Assembly (NCBI RefSeq): GCF_000213175.1
Contig: NW_009799103.1
Span: 2,632,033-2,696,032, forward strand
Length of the DNA: 64,000 nucleotides
Origin: Neurospora tetrasperma FGSC 2508
Lineage: Eukaryota > Ascomycota > Sordariomycetes > Sordariales > Sordariaceae
Direction of reading: 5' to 3'
Numbering within the stretch: the first letter of the stretch is position 1; each line of letters begins with the position of its first letter. A model generated the notes under the pieces. It ran no database searches, was not told the origin of the DNA, and saw nothing but the letters and a program-made list of their open reading frames with translations. The position numbers were made by a program, and so were the translations under genes. Below, one piece after another: positions 11,225-22,098 of this stretch.

Positions 11225-11488
11225 CTAACAACTAGCACAATCATCACACCTCTTGAACCCATAGCCCAAATCCTTGCACGCCTGCACAAACCGGTTGTGC
11301 TGTGTGCCGGGGTTGACGCAGCAACCCGTGAAGCCGCAGCCTAGGACGCCGTACCTGGCTCCGATGCGATCGCAGGCCGTCTTCGAGTGGTCTGTGCCGC
11401 CTTTGCAGGCGCACTTCTCGGCCGTGACGGTGACGGTGCCGACGGCGAGGAGGCTGAGGAGGAAGGAGAGGGTGGTTGTGAGACGCAT
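11225..11488 (-). CDS. Small secreted cysteine-rich protein
   Basis: 87 residues from the ATG at 11488. An open in-frame extension upstream exists but has the signs of a leader: a CTAAC branch and CCATCAG acceptor lie just before the ATG, suggesting a 5' UTR intron. The first 23 residues (MRLTTTLSFLLSLLAVGTVT and three more) form a clear signal peptide. The mature part of about 64 residues has ten cysteines in the order C-x-C...C...C...CC...C...C-x2-C-x2-C, allowing five disulfides. This size and pattern are typical of fungal small secreted proteins, a class including effector-like, antimicrobial and hydrophobin-unrelated proteins; I cannot assign a named family. Secretion is well supported, function is not. 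Confidence 0.75.
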   Translation of the reverse strand: MRLTTTLSFLLSLLAVGTVTVTAEKCACKGGTDHSKTACDRIGARYGVLGCGFTGCCVNPGTQHNRFVQACKDLGYGFKRCDDCASC

Positions 11489-12929
11489 CTTGATCTGATG
11501 GGGTATGTCACTGTTAGCTTGGGTAGGTAGGTCAGGCATGAAGAGAGGTAGATAGATAAAGATGGTGATAGGTGGGATAGGGATAGGAACTGGATGGTTT
11601 GTTAACGAGGTGTAGAGGTAGGCAGATACCTACATTTGGTGGTCAAGTTGTTGAAAATGGCCTGGATGAGAAGAGAGTGGGACGCTCTGATGTGATCTGA
11701 AGCTTGTCTGAGAATCTGGGGGTAACGAATGGGGATGATCAAGTGGTTGAGGAATAAAGAGGAGATCGTGGGGGCTATTTAAGGACTTCGTCAACTCTAG
11801 AATCTCTCAAGAGGTACTAGACGTTCAGGTCTGTGAATCTCTCCGCCCAGCAGCTAGAGGCCGAATATTTCATATGACCCCTGCTGCGCTGCTGGATACC
11901 ACTGTTTGCGTTACACGATGCTGGCGGGAGAGGTAAGCAATATCGCTACATTCCTCCGTCTTGGCTTTGCTAGTCTATTTCGTGATGGATCTCGAGATCA
12001 TCATTGGATGTATCAAGTTGTCTACCAGGCACGAACTTGATAGGTGAGTTGGATAATTTGATGTTATTAGCTCAAAATGTCTCCGACGTCTCTTCCCGTG
12101 TTAATCTTGATTTATGGAAGCAAGGAGTTTTCGATGCTCAATGAGAGCTGCAACTGTCCATCTATGTTCTCATTTTAAGCCTTTTCTCCCCGTAAATCGT
12201 CATGTTACCCTCCCCGGAAGCACTCCTGACCTTTTGCCACATGCGATAGTTCCTTGAAGAAAATTAGCTCGAGAAATTCCCCGCAAGAAATGTTTGGCGT
12301 CTGTCATACTTCGTCGGCCTTCTTGGCTTGCCTGTGTCGATAGGGATTGTGGAGAGAAACACAAAATCAAACGAGGACATGCAGGCTTGTAAACATCCAT
12401 GTGGCAGGTGTCATACAAAAGCGTTACACGAGGTAGTTGTAGTGTACACTACTAAGGTTGAAACTGTTACATAAGGTATTGAATACTAAATGAATGTTGG
12501 AAGTGGCAACTCGAATGTTGTCATGCGGACCTTCTGTGTGCCAGACCTCTATTCGGAGATCTGTAGTAACACTAGCCCTCTCCAGGTGACACAGACCATA
12601 CTTTCCAACAACCTGCGGATAGCACGACGCCGATCCAAACTCGTCTGGCTCCAGAGAATACCAGCGTATGACTGCATGGAATGCCGCCAGAACAGAACAG
12701 AACTAAGCCAGCCATTAGAAGGGCACACGCTAACTCTCCGAGCAAGAATAAGCTCAGTCAGTGTAAGAACTTTAACCGGGAAGGCGGGTGAATGCTACGA
12801 TGGGCCGAAGGGGTGCATGGTCACATCTCCTGTCCCGTCCATGATCGGGAGAGCCAATGAAAAGCCAATGGAGGGAAAACGAGATCTGGATGGTTGCGTG
12901 CATGGCCTTAATTCAATTTCCCGCTTTGC
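11489..12929. other. Intergenic region, no gene supported
   Basis: About 1.4 kb upstream of the secreted protein gene, holding its promoter and probably a 5' UTR exon. Several TAGGTA-type motifs lie at 11519-11635. No coding sequence I can support. Confidence 0.5.
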
Positions 12930-13391
12930 ATGTTTCCCTCATTCGTGGATGTGTATCTGGGTCTAGACATCGGTGCCGGCGAAGTATCGGAGCTGAAATC
13001 TCTCAATCGTTTTGCTGCGTCCTTGTGTGTCATCGCACTTGGTTCGCTCGACGCAACCAACGTTGAGCTTCGACGTAGGATTCGAGCGTGGGTGGAAGAT
13101 CTCATCCGTGACGGTTGTGTCTTGAGGAACGACCGAGTGTATCGTTGCGATTGCTGTGCCCAAGCCCAGTCAGCTTCGGAGTTAAAACATTCATTCCCCA
13201 AGATGGATACTGACCTATTTGATCGCCGAGACTTCTCCATCAACTACGGCCAGTGTCTGTCCAAGACAAGGATTGAATCATCTCTTCGAGTGGGCGCTAG
13301 AACGTCACTCCCTTTGTCGTCCAGACTCCGTCGCCGCGCTGCTGGTCAGAGGCACATGTGCCGTCAGCAGTTCCTGAAAGACTACCTCTGA
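12930..13391 (+). CDS. Doubtful open frame, possible hypothetical protein
   Basis: A 153-codon ATG-to-TGA frame. Its first 100 residues are protein-like: a helical stretch (ELRRRIRAWVEDLIRDG) followed by a Cys-x-Cys-Cys cluster (YRCDCCAQ). The last 40 residues are Arg/Ser-rich and unconvincing. The opposite strand also carries open frames over the same bases (13610-13305 and 13243-12908), so coding on either strand, or none, is possible. No family recognised. Confidence 0.2.
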   Translation: MFPSFVDVYLGLDIGAGEVSELKSLNRFAASLCVIALGSLDATNVELRRRIRAWVEDLIRDGCVLRNDRVYRCDCCAQAQSASELKHSFPKMDTDLFDRRDFSINYGQCLSKTRIESSLRVGARTSLPLSSRLRRRAAGQRHMCRQQFLKDYL

Positions 13392-14074
13392 ATTTGTCTC
13401 GACACCAGACAGTGCCTCCGGGGACAATCCCTTGTCGCCGATTTCTGGAGTCTGATCAGTAGTGGAAGCCAGAGATAAAGATGGAGCTCGACTCTTCCTG
13501 GGAGGCGACTGAACCCGAACCTCTTCTGCGCCTGATCCGGCACATCGCCCAACGCTCAGGTTTGTTGATAGTGGGGTTGGGGGTCGGGAGTTGAGATCTC
13601 GAACACCCATGATATGCAGAATTTGATGAAGTTTTGAACAGCAAGGTTGACTCGGTGTTTAGGTGGGCTCTACTGGAGTTTTGCGGACTGGATTGTAGGA
13701 ATGGCGACGGTGTTTCTGCGGCATTTTGTTGGGCGGTCTGGTACCGCGAAGGGTGATGCCGGAGGGTTGGACCTTCTCAGGTCCGCAATGTGAACTCATA
13801 ATGACGCAAATGTGCTATTTCCCCCGCCGGGTTCAAAGACCACATTGTCAGAGCTCTAGCGTCATAAGCACAGTCGCATGAGGTGAGTGTTGGATACTAT
13901 GATGTGTTCTCGACCTGTCTAGGTAATTGTGTGGGTGTTGAATAAAGGAACATTCAGCGCACTCCCATTTACCAACAACTGCACCCGTTAATCATCTTCA
14001 GGAACCACCTTCCACATACCTCACCAGACATCAAATTATCTCACACAGAGTCTCCTCCCTGCCTTCAAGTCACA
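13392..14074. other. Intergenic region upstream of the DUF1993 gene
   Basis: Promoter region of the DUF1993 gene. A minus-strand open frame (13610-13305) reaches into it; I do not consider it established. The last 100 bases are a C/A-rich leader ending in CACAATGG, a good fungal start context. Confidence 0.5.
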
Positions 14075-14638
14075 ATGGCCGACAAACAAATCGTACCGAT
14101 TGACCATTCGGGATGTCTCTCCCTCTACGACGTCAGCATCCCCACCTTCCTCCGGGGTCAACACACCCTCAAGCACCTCCTCGTCACCGCCACCAAGCAC
14201 GCCCAAGTCAACGACATTTCACTGAATGAGATACCACACTGGACGTTGCATCCAGACATGAAGCCCCTGACCTTCCAGGTCCAATGTGCCAGTAACACGC
14301 CCAAGAAGTTTGTCGACATCATTACTGGTCAGACCGGCGTCGCCTTTGCCGATGACGAGACCACCATCGAGCAGCTCATTGAGCGGTGCCAGCACACGAT
14401 TGACTTTTTGAACAAGGTGGACAAGAAGACGGTGGATGAGGCGCACTTGCGTTTCAACACGATCAACCTGCAGTTGCTGGCTCAGGTGTATAACATGACG
14501 CCGCAGCATTATGTCACCAAGTTCGCGGTGCCGAATTTCTTCTTCCATTTGCAGACTGCTTATGCAATTTTCCGGATGAAGGGCGTGTCGATTGGAAAGG
14601 TGGATTACTTGGAGCGTTTCTTGCAGCGTGATGGTTGA
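14075..14638 (+). CDS. DUF1993 family helical protein
   Basis: Single exon, 187 residues, ATG in CACAATGG context. It opens with the family's LSLYDVSIPTFLRGQ segment, has the FQVQCAS helix, then FADDETTIEQL in the middle and closes with FAVPNFFFHLQTAYAIFRMKGVSIGK split over two lines of conserved sequence typical of DUF1993 (Pfam PF09351). The length equals that of the usual stand-alone family member (about 165-190). The family is widespread in bacteria and fungi, predicted to be a four-helix bundle related in shape to DinB-like proteins, and has no established biochemical role. No signal peptide or membrane segment, so presumably cytosolic. Confidence 0.85.
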   Translation: MADKQIVPIDHSGCLSLYDVSIPTFLRGQHTLKHLLVTATKHAQVNDISLNEIPHWTLHPDMKPLTFQVQCASNTPKKFVDIITGQTGVAFADDETTIEQLIERCQHTIDFLNKVDKKTVDEAHLRFNTINLQLLAQVYNMTPQHYVTKFAVPNFFFHLQTAYAIFRMKGVSIGKVDYLERFLQRDG

Positions 14639-15648
14639 TATGGTCCCATATCGAGGTGTGGTTGCACTCAGGGGAATAGACGATGGGTACCTATGTGATG
14701 GGCATTAGTGGTGAGGGCTCAATGTGCTTGCAGTTTGTGCCACAACTTTGTGTGTAAGAGTAATTTGGTGTATAGAGTGGTCCTTGAGATTGCATGACTT
14801 AAATATAAATCAGGTTGTTTGTATCCGATGAACGGTCATAGACACAGGTCTGGAGAAGTCGTATTATGTCGATGATGTTCCATTTCTCGGGTAGTCTAGG
14901 TTACGGTAATGAGACTCCTCTTCTCTTCTCCCTTTTCTTCCCAAAACTTCCTCGATATCACTCGTCCCCGACACTTTCAATTCCGCTACCGTGACGACGC
15001 GCCCGTCTCAACATCCTGGACCTGCAGACTGTGATGTTTGTTGAGTTAGTTTCGTTCACCTCATCCTGTCTCACAGTGTCTTCGTAAAACCACAGTAAGA
15101 TGGCTGACCACTTGCTTATATAGTGAAACTTTTGGAATCGTGCAACGAATTCGACAATCAACCAAATGACCCCAAGCGCCTCATCCCCATCCAAGTCTCA
15201 AGGATCTTCCCAAGTCAACTCGCGAGCATAGTGGAAGAGACCATGATTGGGACCTCGCCTGAGTGGACGATTGTCTTCCGATTTCGTAGACCGCCATGAT
15301 GCAAGTGGAGGTGGTGGCTTTGCGGTTAACACTAGTAATGGTTAGGTACCAATCATGATCTTCAGTGCTTGCGACTGCGAATAGTCGAAGACCAAGACTA
15401 TATCAAGGATGTATGGCTCACGGTTGGCCGTGTTGGAGATTGGGAATATACGGAGCGCTTTGACATGATCTCATTTGATAGTCGGAGGTCAGATCCGGAA
15501 TGTGAACAAGCAGGACTGAAGATTGGGCGGGTGGTCATAGCGGAACATTGAACCAGAACGGGAGCATTGAGCGCGTTGATATGCTGATCTATTTGGGTCA
15601 GGATATCGTGGGAGGATTAATTACCTTTGGTGCGATGTAGCTACCTAC
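14639..15648. other. Intergenic region between convergent genes
   Basis: About 1 kb between the 3' ends of the DUF1993 gene and the O-methyltransferase gene. A short open stretch at 15369-15551 (+), preceded by a CTTCAG acceptor-like site, could be an exon relic but stands alone. Nothing else supported. Confidence 0.5.
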
Positions 15649-17237
15649 TTACGCCAACTCGCACTCAATAACATTCTCAACAGCAGAAAGTCCACTCGAC
15701 CAGAATTTGACGATCTTGAGGCCCAACCCGCTGCCCTCGATGAGTTGATGCCACTGGTCTTCTGTCCGCTCGCAAGCCGACAGCTGTGTCATCATCAGCA
15801 TGTCACCTGCGGTTGCTTCCCAATAGGCACCGGTTCGCGGGATCACGCATTCGAATATGAGCAACTTGCTGTATCCGGGCTTCATCGCCTCCGCCAGACG
15901 GGCGAGGATCTTCTGGCAGACATCATCGGGCCAGTCGTGCAGGATGGAGTGCATGAAGTAGGCCCTGGCTCCCTTGATGGGCTGCTCGGTTAGGAAGTCG
16001 TGGGGCATGCGCTGGATCGAGGGATCAATGTCTTTGACATCTTCGATGACAGTCGGACGATCTTGTAGGATCAGTTTCTACACATGGCCAGTCAGTCAAA
16101 TCATGCCCATTTTCTTGTCATGTCGGGAGTGACAAATAGATGGGGCTGCTCACGCCGGGATGGTTGGGGTAGTTTCTCTTGAATTCGTCGATGTCATGGC
16201 CGAGGCCGCCAGCAACGTCGACAACCAGCGGCGAATCGGACGAAGCATCGGTACCGGGGAACAATTCCTTCTCTACAGGATAGATCTTGGGATGATGCCA
16301 CGGCAAGCGGCCCTGCCTGTAACCGCCCACTATGAGTGTGAAACGCGAGGTTAGTAATGCTGCCTTCCATGTACTATTGCAGGATATATCCTTCGGGGGC
16401 GCATGACTTACTATGGTGGTTCATCTGAGGACCCATGCCGATGGACCCGAGATACACCATGCAGTTTGGCACGTCGCTGTTGTATGACGCATGAAACGCC
16501 GTGTGGGCGGCATCGACGGGATTTTGCCAGTTGGTCTCGCGAAGGAACTTGTAAAAGTCGATTGGGCTGCGGCCGATGCCACCGAGTCTGTAGATTGTAA
16601 AAAAATATGGTTAACGATATCGACGGGAAGCTAGTAAGGGGAACACTCACAGGCAAACATAACTATCGCCGATGACATCGAGGCTCATTGACTTGGTGAA
16701 GTTTGTGAGCTTGTACTCATCCTGAGCCACCTCCACAAGATGGCCCATGGCGCACACATGGCGCAACAGGCGGCCTGTTATATGATCTGTTAGTTTGAGT
16801 TGTCGGGTGTTCATGAAATCCAGTCGCTAACCGAGAAGTTCAGGATCCATGCCCAAAGACCTAGCAAGGTGGTCAACCTTGTGAACGGCATCAACGCCAT
16901 CCTTGACCATGAGCTTCCAAAGACCGACATCAACACCGGTGGTCAAAGCAGCATCAAGTCCGGGCTGTATTCGAACATGGTATTAGTAAGCCGGCAGAGA
17001 TGGCTTGGGGGAAAGCAGTCAGCCACTTACATCAGCCCATGTATGTTGCAACATTTGCTCGCGGGGTGTCATGAGAGACTGGAGAAGACTCCGTGCCTTG
17101 ATAACCATCTTGTGGCGCGTCTCCTCGTCGTCTTCTGTCCAGTTTCCATTGAGGGAGGTAAGATCCTCGATCAAGCCCGGCACAGCATCGGCATCACTTG
17201 GCCGAGTGGCGAGCGAGAGATCAACTGTTGTGGACAT
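15649..17237 (-). CDS. SAM-dependent O-methyltransferase (fungal secondary-metabolite type)
   Basis: Six exons on the minus strand: 17237-17031, 16964-16832, 16774-16651, 16587-16412, 16329-16154 and 16077-15649. All introns have GT-AG ends and matching phases, giving 414 residues, the usual size for this family. The N-terminal half is the winged-helix dimerisation region. The SAM-binding loop is VVDVAGGLGHD (249-259). The catalytic base of plant- and fungal-type O-methyltransferases is His319 in the LHDWPDD motif (318-324), and DRPTVI (278-283) is the usual strand before it. Such enzymes methylate phenolic hydroxyls of polyketides or flavonoid-like compounds in the cytosol. No polyketide or peptide synthase lies nearby, so the substrate is unknown and a cluster role is not indicated. 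The gene looks whole. Confidence 0.9.
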
Positions 17238-19279
17238 GTTGGCTGTATGTGTTATGTGCTACTGAAACTTGAATAAGGGGGAAGAGGTCGTCGAGCTTGA
17301 TGGGGGGAGATGTATGCCGCCACTTATATGGACAATACGGCTTGCGTATCCAAGTAGTCGAGAACGCCGACAGGCCTTCCCCTAAGTGCTACTCGCGTCG
17401 AACTTATCTCGACATAGATGTGATCAGCCGTACGACGTGGGGCTCGAGTGAGGCTCCTCGCTGCCCCTACTTTCTCGGGGAGAGATCAAACCCCGATCAG
17501 GCGTAGCACACCTAAGCACTCGGTGGTGACGGAGAAGTGTTTCATGGAGCAAACAGAGTAACCGTTTTGGCAACTTAAAAGCGGTGGTCGCGATGGTTAG
17601 TTTGGTGGTGGAAGGGGTTTAGTAGCTCCGGGATATGGGTCGGAGTAGGTACACCTAGCCAGAAACATCGATTAGCATGAATTAACGCGGGGCCGATATG
17701 GGGGTAATACGTACCATGATGATGCCACTCACTGTTCGCTTCTATATGTGGAGGTAGAGGTAGGTACAGGAGGTAGGTCCCTCGAGGCTCGAGCTGTTCT
17801 CGACTCCCTTGGGTAAGGGAATGGTGGCATAAAGTATGAATTACCAAGTATTCTCTCCAGCCATCTCCGCTGTCGCCCACATCGGCGGTCATGAAGATTG
17901 CATTCATAGTAGAGGTAATCATGAAAAGAGGAAGTGACGACGGACTGAGTGTTGAAGAAAGAACCGACTGAAGAACGGAAAGAACGGATGCACGCAAGTT
18001 GCACTGTGCCAGATGTCGGGTTGGACCCACCGGATGAGGCTGTTAGCCGGACCGCCACCATTGGCGCCTTGACAGCGGTTCGGCACTAACCGAGTCCCGC
18101 CTAGCAAGCCTTTTAGGCACTGCCGGCTCGCTGTTCCGGGCTAAAGCGGCGTCAAAACATCACTGTGCAGCATGCAGTATGCACCGAACGCCCCGTAGTA
18201 TCATGAACATCTGGATGCCCGGAGTGGGTTGACTGCCCTGCAAGGTGCTGCGGTGCCGAGACGACGGGAGAACCTCAAGGCGGGGATGGCGATTCCCACC
18301 AGCATGGACACTCGTAGTTATCTCTCCGATGGGTGTAACCTAGGTACCTTACGTAGAAGTAGTGTACACACCTTATTCGTTCCGCCTCATTGTTTTGACC
18401 AGACAACTTCCCAGCCATCAATCACCAAATCCCCGGCAACCACCAATACCAGGACAGACATCGATCGCCAACCTTCCTCATGATGATTTTTGATTCCAAG
18501 ACACACCAATCTGGAAAATCTTGACCTCGGAACGTCCTCTCCAACAGCTTCTCTCCAGCCAGCCCAGACAGTGTACAAGTATTCAAGGACATCTCCTCCC
18601 CCCCCTTTGAAACTTTGCTGCTTTCGCTGAAGAAAAGGGGGTTCCGACCTGGCCACCCGAGGGCTGTGCTTACTCCTGCAAGGAACCATGTCATTGTATG
18701 ACAGGTCACTAGACCTTCTGCTCGAATCCATCAACCTTTTATCTTCGCAAGCCAGGCAAGAATGATGAGAGTACCGTAACCGAGGGTGGGGTATGCCTGC
18801 ACATCATTTGCATTTAGAATCAAGAGAGTTCAAGTCCCGACGGTTTGGGTCAAGGTGGTATCAAGCCCCATCCCGTTCAACCCTTGACGAGTCTTGCAAT
18901 AGAGAACACTGACACTTGTTGGTAGATGTTTCAAAAGAAGAAAATCCCAGGTCCTTCGTTGGCTTGGGTGCTGCTTCGAGATTCAGGGTTCGTGGTTTTA
19001 CGGGGCTCAAATGTCAAGATCCCCGGACATTAGCGGGCGATTTCTGTCTTTCCTGGTCTGGAGGCTTACTACAAGTTTCGTTGCCACTACCCAAGTTGAT
19101 GACCCTGAACGCTGGAGACGAGTAAATACGCGTGAGTGTTGTGTAGCATGCCATTATCCTTGATCTTTGATATCTATCTGTACCTCTGCTCTTCGGTATG
19201 TACAGCGGTTTTGGGTCTTCTCAAGTGCACTTTTTCCCTTCAAAACACTAGGCAGTATTGCTCCGCCTACCCAGACAAA
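17238..19279. other. Divergent intergenic region between O-methyltransferase and PTH11-type receptor
   Basis: About 2 kb containing the two promoters. A GC-rich inverted repeat occurs at 18046-18084 and TAGGTA-type motifs at 17645-17785 and 18337-18350. Only short, low-complexity open frames; no gene supported. Confidence 0.55.
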
Positions 19280-20953
19280 ATGGACGATAAAGGGCCAATG
19301 ATGCTTACCGTATGCTGGGTACTCACAGCACTCGCCCTTCTCTTTGTCAGCGCTCGTCTCCACGTCCGAGCCGTGGTGCACGACAAGCTCGGCTTCGATG
19401 ACTACGTTATTCTCTTCTCGTGTGTAAGTACACACCCCTCGAGCCGCCGATTATACCCTGAATACTCCCAGATCCGTGATGAAGATTTCTCTAGCTGACA
19501 TGACTTAACAATGTCCTCACAGTTCTGCGCAGTTCTCTCCAACATCTTCGTAACGATATCCGTCTCCTGGGGCAACAGCCGACACTTTGCCGATCTCGAC
19601 CTCGAGCAAAAGGAAAACACCATCAAGTTCATGATGGCCGCCTACGTCCCCGGAATTGAAACACTCGGCTTCCCCAAGCTCGCCGTCATTGCCCTCCTGG
19701 TCCGACTGCTCATGCCCAGCCGGCTGCATACTATGATCTTGTGGTCCATGGGTACCATCTGCTGTCTGTCACTCACGGCCATGGTTATGACCTTGCTCTT
19801 GCAGTGCACGCCAACCCAGGCGCTTTGGACTCTTACCATGCCTCATAACTGTCTCGCCCCGGACGTGTTGGAGGGGTTGGCTTATTGGGCTAGCAGTAAG
19901 TTGAGTTTCGTCGGCTCAAAGACCAACCAAAGAACCAGACGCGACTGACCACATCACCCTCCTACCTCCACAGCATGCTCCGCGTTTCTAGACTTTTACC
20001 TGGCCATATACCCAGCTACTGTCTTGTGGAAGTTACAAATGCACACCAAAAAGAAGCTAGCTCTGTGCTGTGCTCTCGGTATGGGTCTCATGTAAGTGCC
20101 TCTCGTGGTGTTGACGTTTGCCATCTGTTTGCCCCATGCCACGTTCGCATCGACTAACATGACAACGTGTTACTAGATCGGGTGCTGTGGGTATCATCAA
20201 GGCAACCGGCGTATCGACTCTGTCCAACCAAGATGTCAGCTGTAAGTTTTCCCTCGGTGTCAGGCGTCATCCCAATTGGATAAAAGGCTGTCCCTTTTTC
20301 AAGAGGAAAACTGACAAGGGGGCTCACCTTTAGACGAACTCTGCGATCCCTTATACTGGACCTCGTAAGGACTACCTCTACAGTACCAATTTACCTAACC
20401 AATCACCCTCTGAGATCCTAACCCCGTTAATCACATCCAAGCGTCACCGCTAAAGAATCTCAACTGATCCTCAACCCACAGAATCGAAGGCAACCTAATA
20501 ATAATAGCAGCCTGCATCCCCCTCCTCCAACCCCTGGTCGAAAAAGCCAGAGGCCGCAGCATCTGGCGTTCCCGGGGCTACAAGACCGACTCCAACAATG
20601 ACGACAACGAGCACTATGCCGAAGGCTCAGGAAATCCTGGTTTGAGCAAAAACAGCAAGCAGACCGGAGCGGACGCCTTCGAGATGGGAAGTACCTCGAG
20701 AAAGAAAAAGAAGGTGGATCAGTACGGGTTTACGATGCATGCTAAGGAGGAGAGTGAGGAGAATCTAAACAAGAAGGACAGTAACAATGGCGAAGATGAT
20801 TCGGGGCTGGGAAATCATAGGGATGAAGTGGAGGGCGAGCACGGTGAACATGACGGTGGGATTTTGCAGATTAGATCTGTAACTGTTGCTTATGATGAGG
20901 TGAGTGAGTCTGGAGGGGAGACGACAGCTGCTACTAGGTGGGCTGCTGTTTAG
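19280..20953 (+). CDS. PTH11-type seven-transmembrane receptor-like protein
   Basis: Six exons: 19280-19423, 19523-19895, 19974-20091, 20177-20241, 20334-20364 (31 bases) and 20482-20953, all with GT-AG introns in consistent phase, giving 400 residues. About seven hydrophobic helices span residues 8-270. The family signature (fungal rhodopsin/PTH11 domain) is visible: KLGFDDYVIL after the first helix, a WG at the next exon, LDFYLAIYPATVLWKLQM, GLISGAVGIIKA at an exon junction, and YELCDPLYWTSIEGNLIIIAA split across exons 5-6. The cytosolic tail is Lys/Glu/Asp-rich. There is no CFEM domain, so it is the shorter PTH11 subclass. PTH11 of Magnaporthe is a plasma-membrane receptor needed for surface sensing; most relatives are uncharacterised. 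Ligand unknown. Confidence 0.88.
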
Positions 20954-21487
20954 ACGGGGGTATTGGAGCAAAAGAGGGAGGGTGGGCTTGAAATTGATTG
21001 GTTTCGTGAACGAATTGTTCGCTTCATAGGTTGACGTCTTCGTTGATGTTTTTTCTCACCTTGTTTTCCTTGCTGGGTTCGGAGCAGTCGGCAGGATCTC
21101 CGTCAAGACATCGACCTGTGGTATGCCACAGCTATCGCATTTCGGCTTCCTTTTTTTTTCCTTTTGTACCAAGACAGCCGACCGCAATGTTAAGATTAAG
21201 TTATTGTATTTTTCAAACTGTTCCTTTATACAACAAGTAGGTAACGATGCTCGTTCGATCTCCTGTTCCCTCCAGTTGGTGTTTGGCTTGGTGACAAAAC
21301 CACAAAGGTACCGAGAAAAGTCAACCAATAAGATCGCCCTCGCCAAACCAAAAAGGCAAGTGGGTCTCGCCACTGGAGCAAGTGTGGGGCGCTACCGAGA
21401 AAAGTTTGCGAAAAATTCTCCAACACAAGAAAAAAAAAAAAGAGAAAAAGATGGATGTTGTCCTCAGATGAGGAACATCGGGAATTG
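20954..21487. other. Intergenic region, 3' UTR of PTH11-type gene and tRNA terminator
   Basis: About 530 bases. Near the tRNA gene, A runs at 21430-21441 and 21445-21449 give T-rich terminators on the minus strand. No coding sequence supported. Confidence 0.55.
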
Positions 21488-21560
21488 AGCCCGACGTGGG
21501 GGTCGAACCCACAACCTTGAGATTAAGAGTCTCACGCTCTACCGATTGAGCTAGCCGGGC
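21488..21560 (-). tRNA. tRNA-Lys (anticodon CUU), intronless
   Basis: Minus-strand 73-base tRNA-Lys identical in mature sequence to the copies at 9239 and 42163. The leader carries a perfect 8-bp hairpin (21558-21577) whose 3' arm includes the first three tRNA bases. The trailer repeats TCAATTCCCGATGTT and folds GATGTTCCTC with GAGG-AC-AACATC. Terminator T5 then T12. Confidence 0.97.
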
Positions 21561-21877
21561 AGCTTGACGAAGCTGCCAATTGTTGAAAGTTAGTGTCAGG
21601 CAAGGTGGTTATGTAGGTAGGGGAGCAGCCAGCGCGGTGCTTACTCCGGCATGGCTCCTTCCTCATACTCGCCTTTATTGTTACTTAATCAATACTTCTT
21701 CTCTTTGCACCTTTTTCGTTGCTCCCGACTCCTTCTTCCCCTCCCACCTTTCATTCCCTTCTACTCCTACACTCCATCATCAACCCATCCAACCCTCCCC
21801 TACGATGAATACCAAATTGAATTCGAAGCCATTCACACCCTCCTTTCTCCTTCTCCACAAAACCCAAGCCCGCACTC
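21561..21877. other. Spacer between tRNA-Lys and AA9 relic
   Basis: About 320 bases, C/T-rich on the plus strand. Contains the tRNA leader hairpin at its left edge. Open plus-strand frames here are low-complexity Ser/Pro/Leu and not convincing. Confidence 0.5.
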
Positions 21878-22098
21878 CTAATAGCTCTCAACCGCCAGTG
21901 CCGGCGGAGTATAACTCTTCGGCACAGGATGGTAAATGCCGATCATGATCCCTGGATCCGCCGCCTGATATGCGCCCAGGAACGAGACCAGATTGCGCGG
22001 GCTATAGCTTCCGCTGTCTCCGCTGACTGAGATTTGCGCACTCGACACGTAGATGTAGAACTGGGCAGCGGCGGCGGCAGCGGCGGCGAGGAAGTTAC
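21878..22098 (-). pseudogene. C-terminal remnant of an AA9 (GH61) lytic polysaccharide monooxygenase gene
   Basis: On the minus strand, downstream of a CTACAG acceptor-like site, about 72 codons run open to a TAG at 21880-21878. They match the last third of AA9 enzymes: AAQFYIYVSSAQISVSG, then LVSFLGAYQAADPGI, then IYHPVPKSYTPP, corresponding to the usual QFYxxCAQIxV, VSFPGAYxxxDPGI and NIYxPVPxSYTxPGP. Copper monooxygenases of this family cut cellulose oxidatively. In the upstream 1.5 kb I could not find the N-terminal His-1 exon, the second copper histidine region or a signal peptide. The CAQI cysteine, normally in a disulfide, reads Ser, and the PGP end reads PAL. A run of eight alanines replaces the Gly-containing segment. 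I take this as a decayed fragment; a living gene with distant or unusual exons is less likely. Confidence 0.7.

Noticed and set aside
18001-18090. Possible degenerate tRNA (B-box-like GGTCCAACCC on the minus strand)
   Set aside because: I could pair about six acceptor bases, but no proper T arm or anticodon stem; not supportable as a tRNA gene.
15649-20953. A secondary-metabolite cluster around the O-methyltransferase and PTH11-type gene
   Set aside because: No polyketide or peptide synthase, terpene cyclase, P450 or transporter is present within the window near them.
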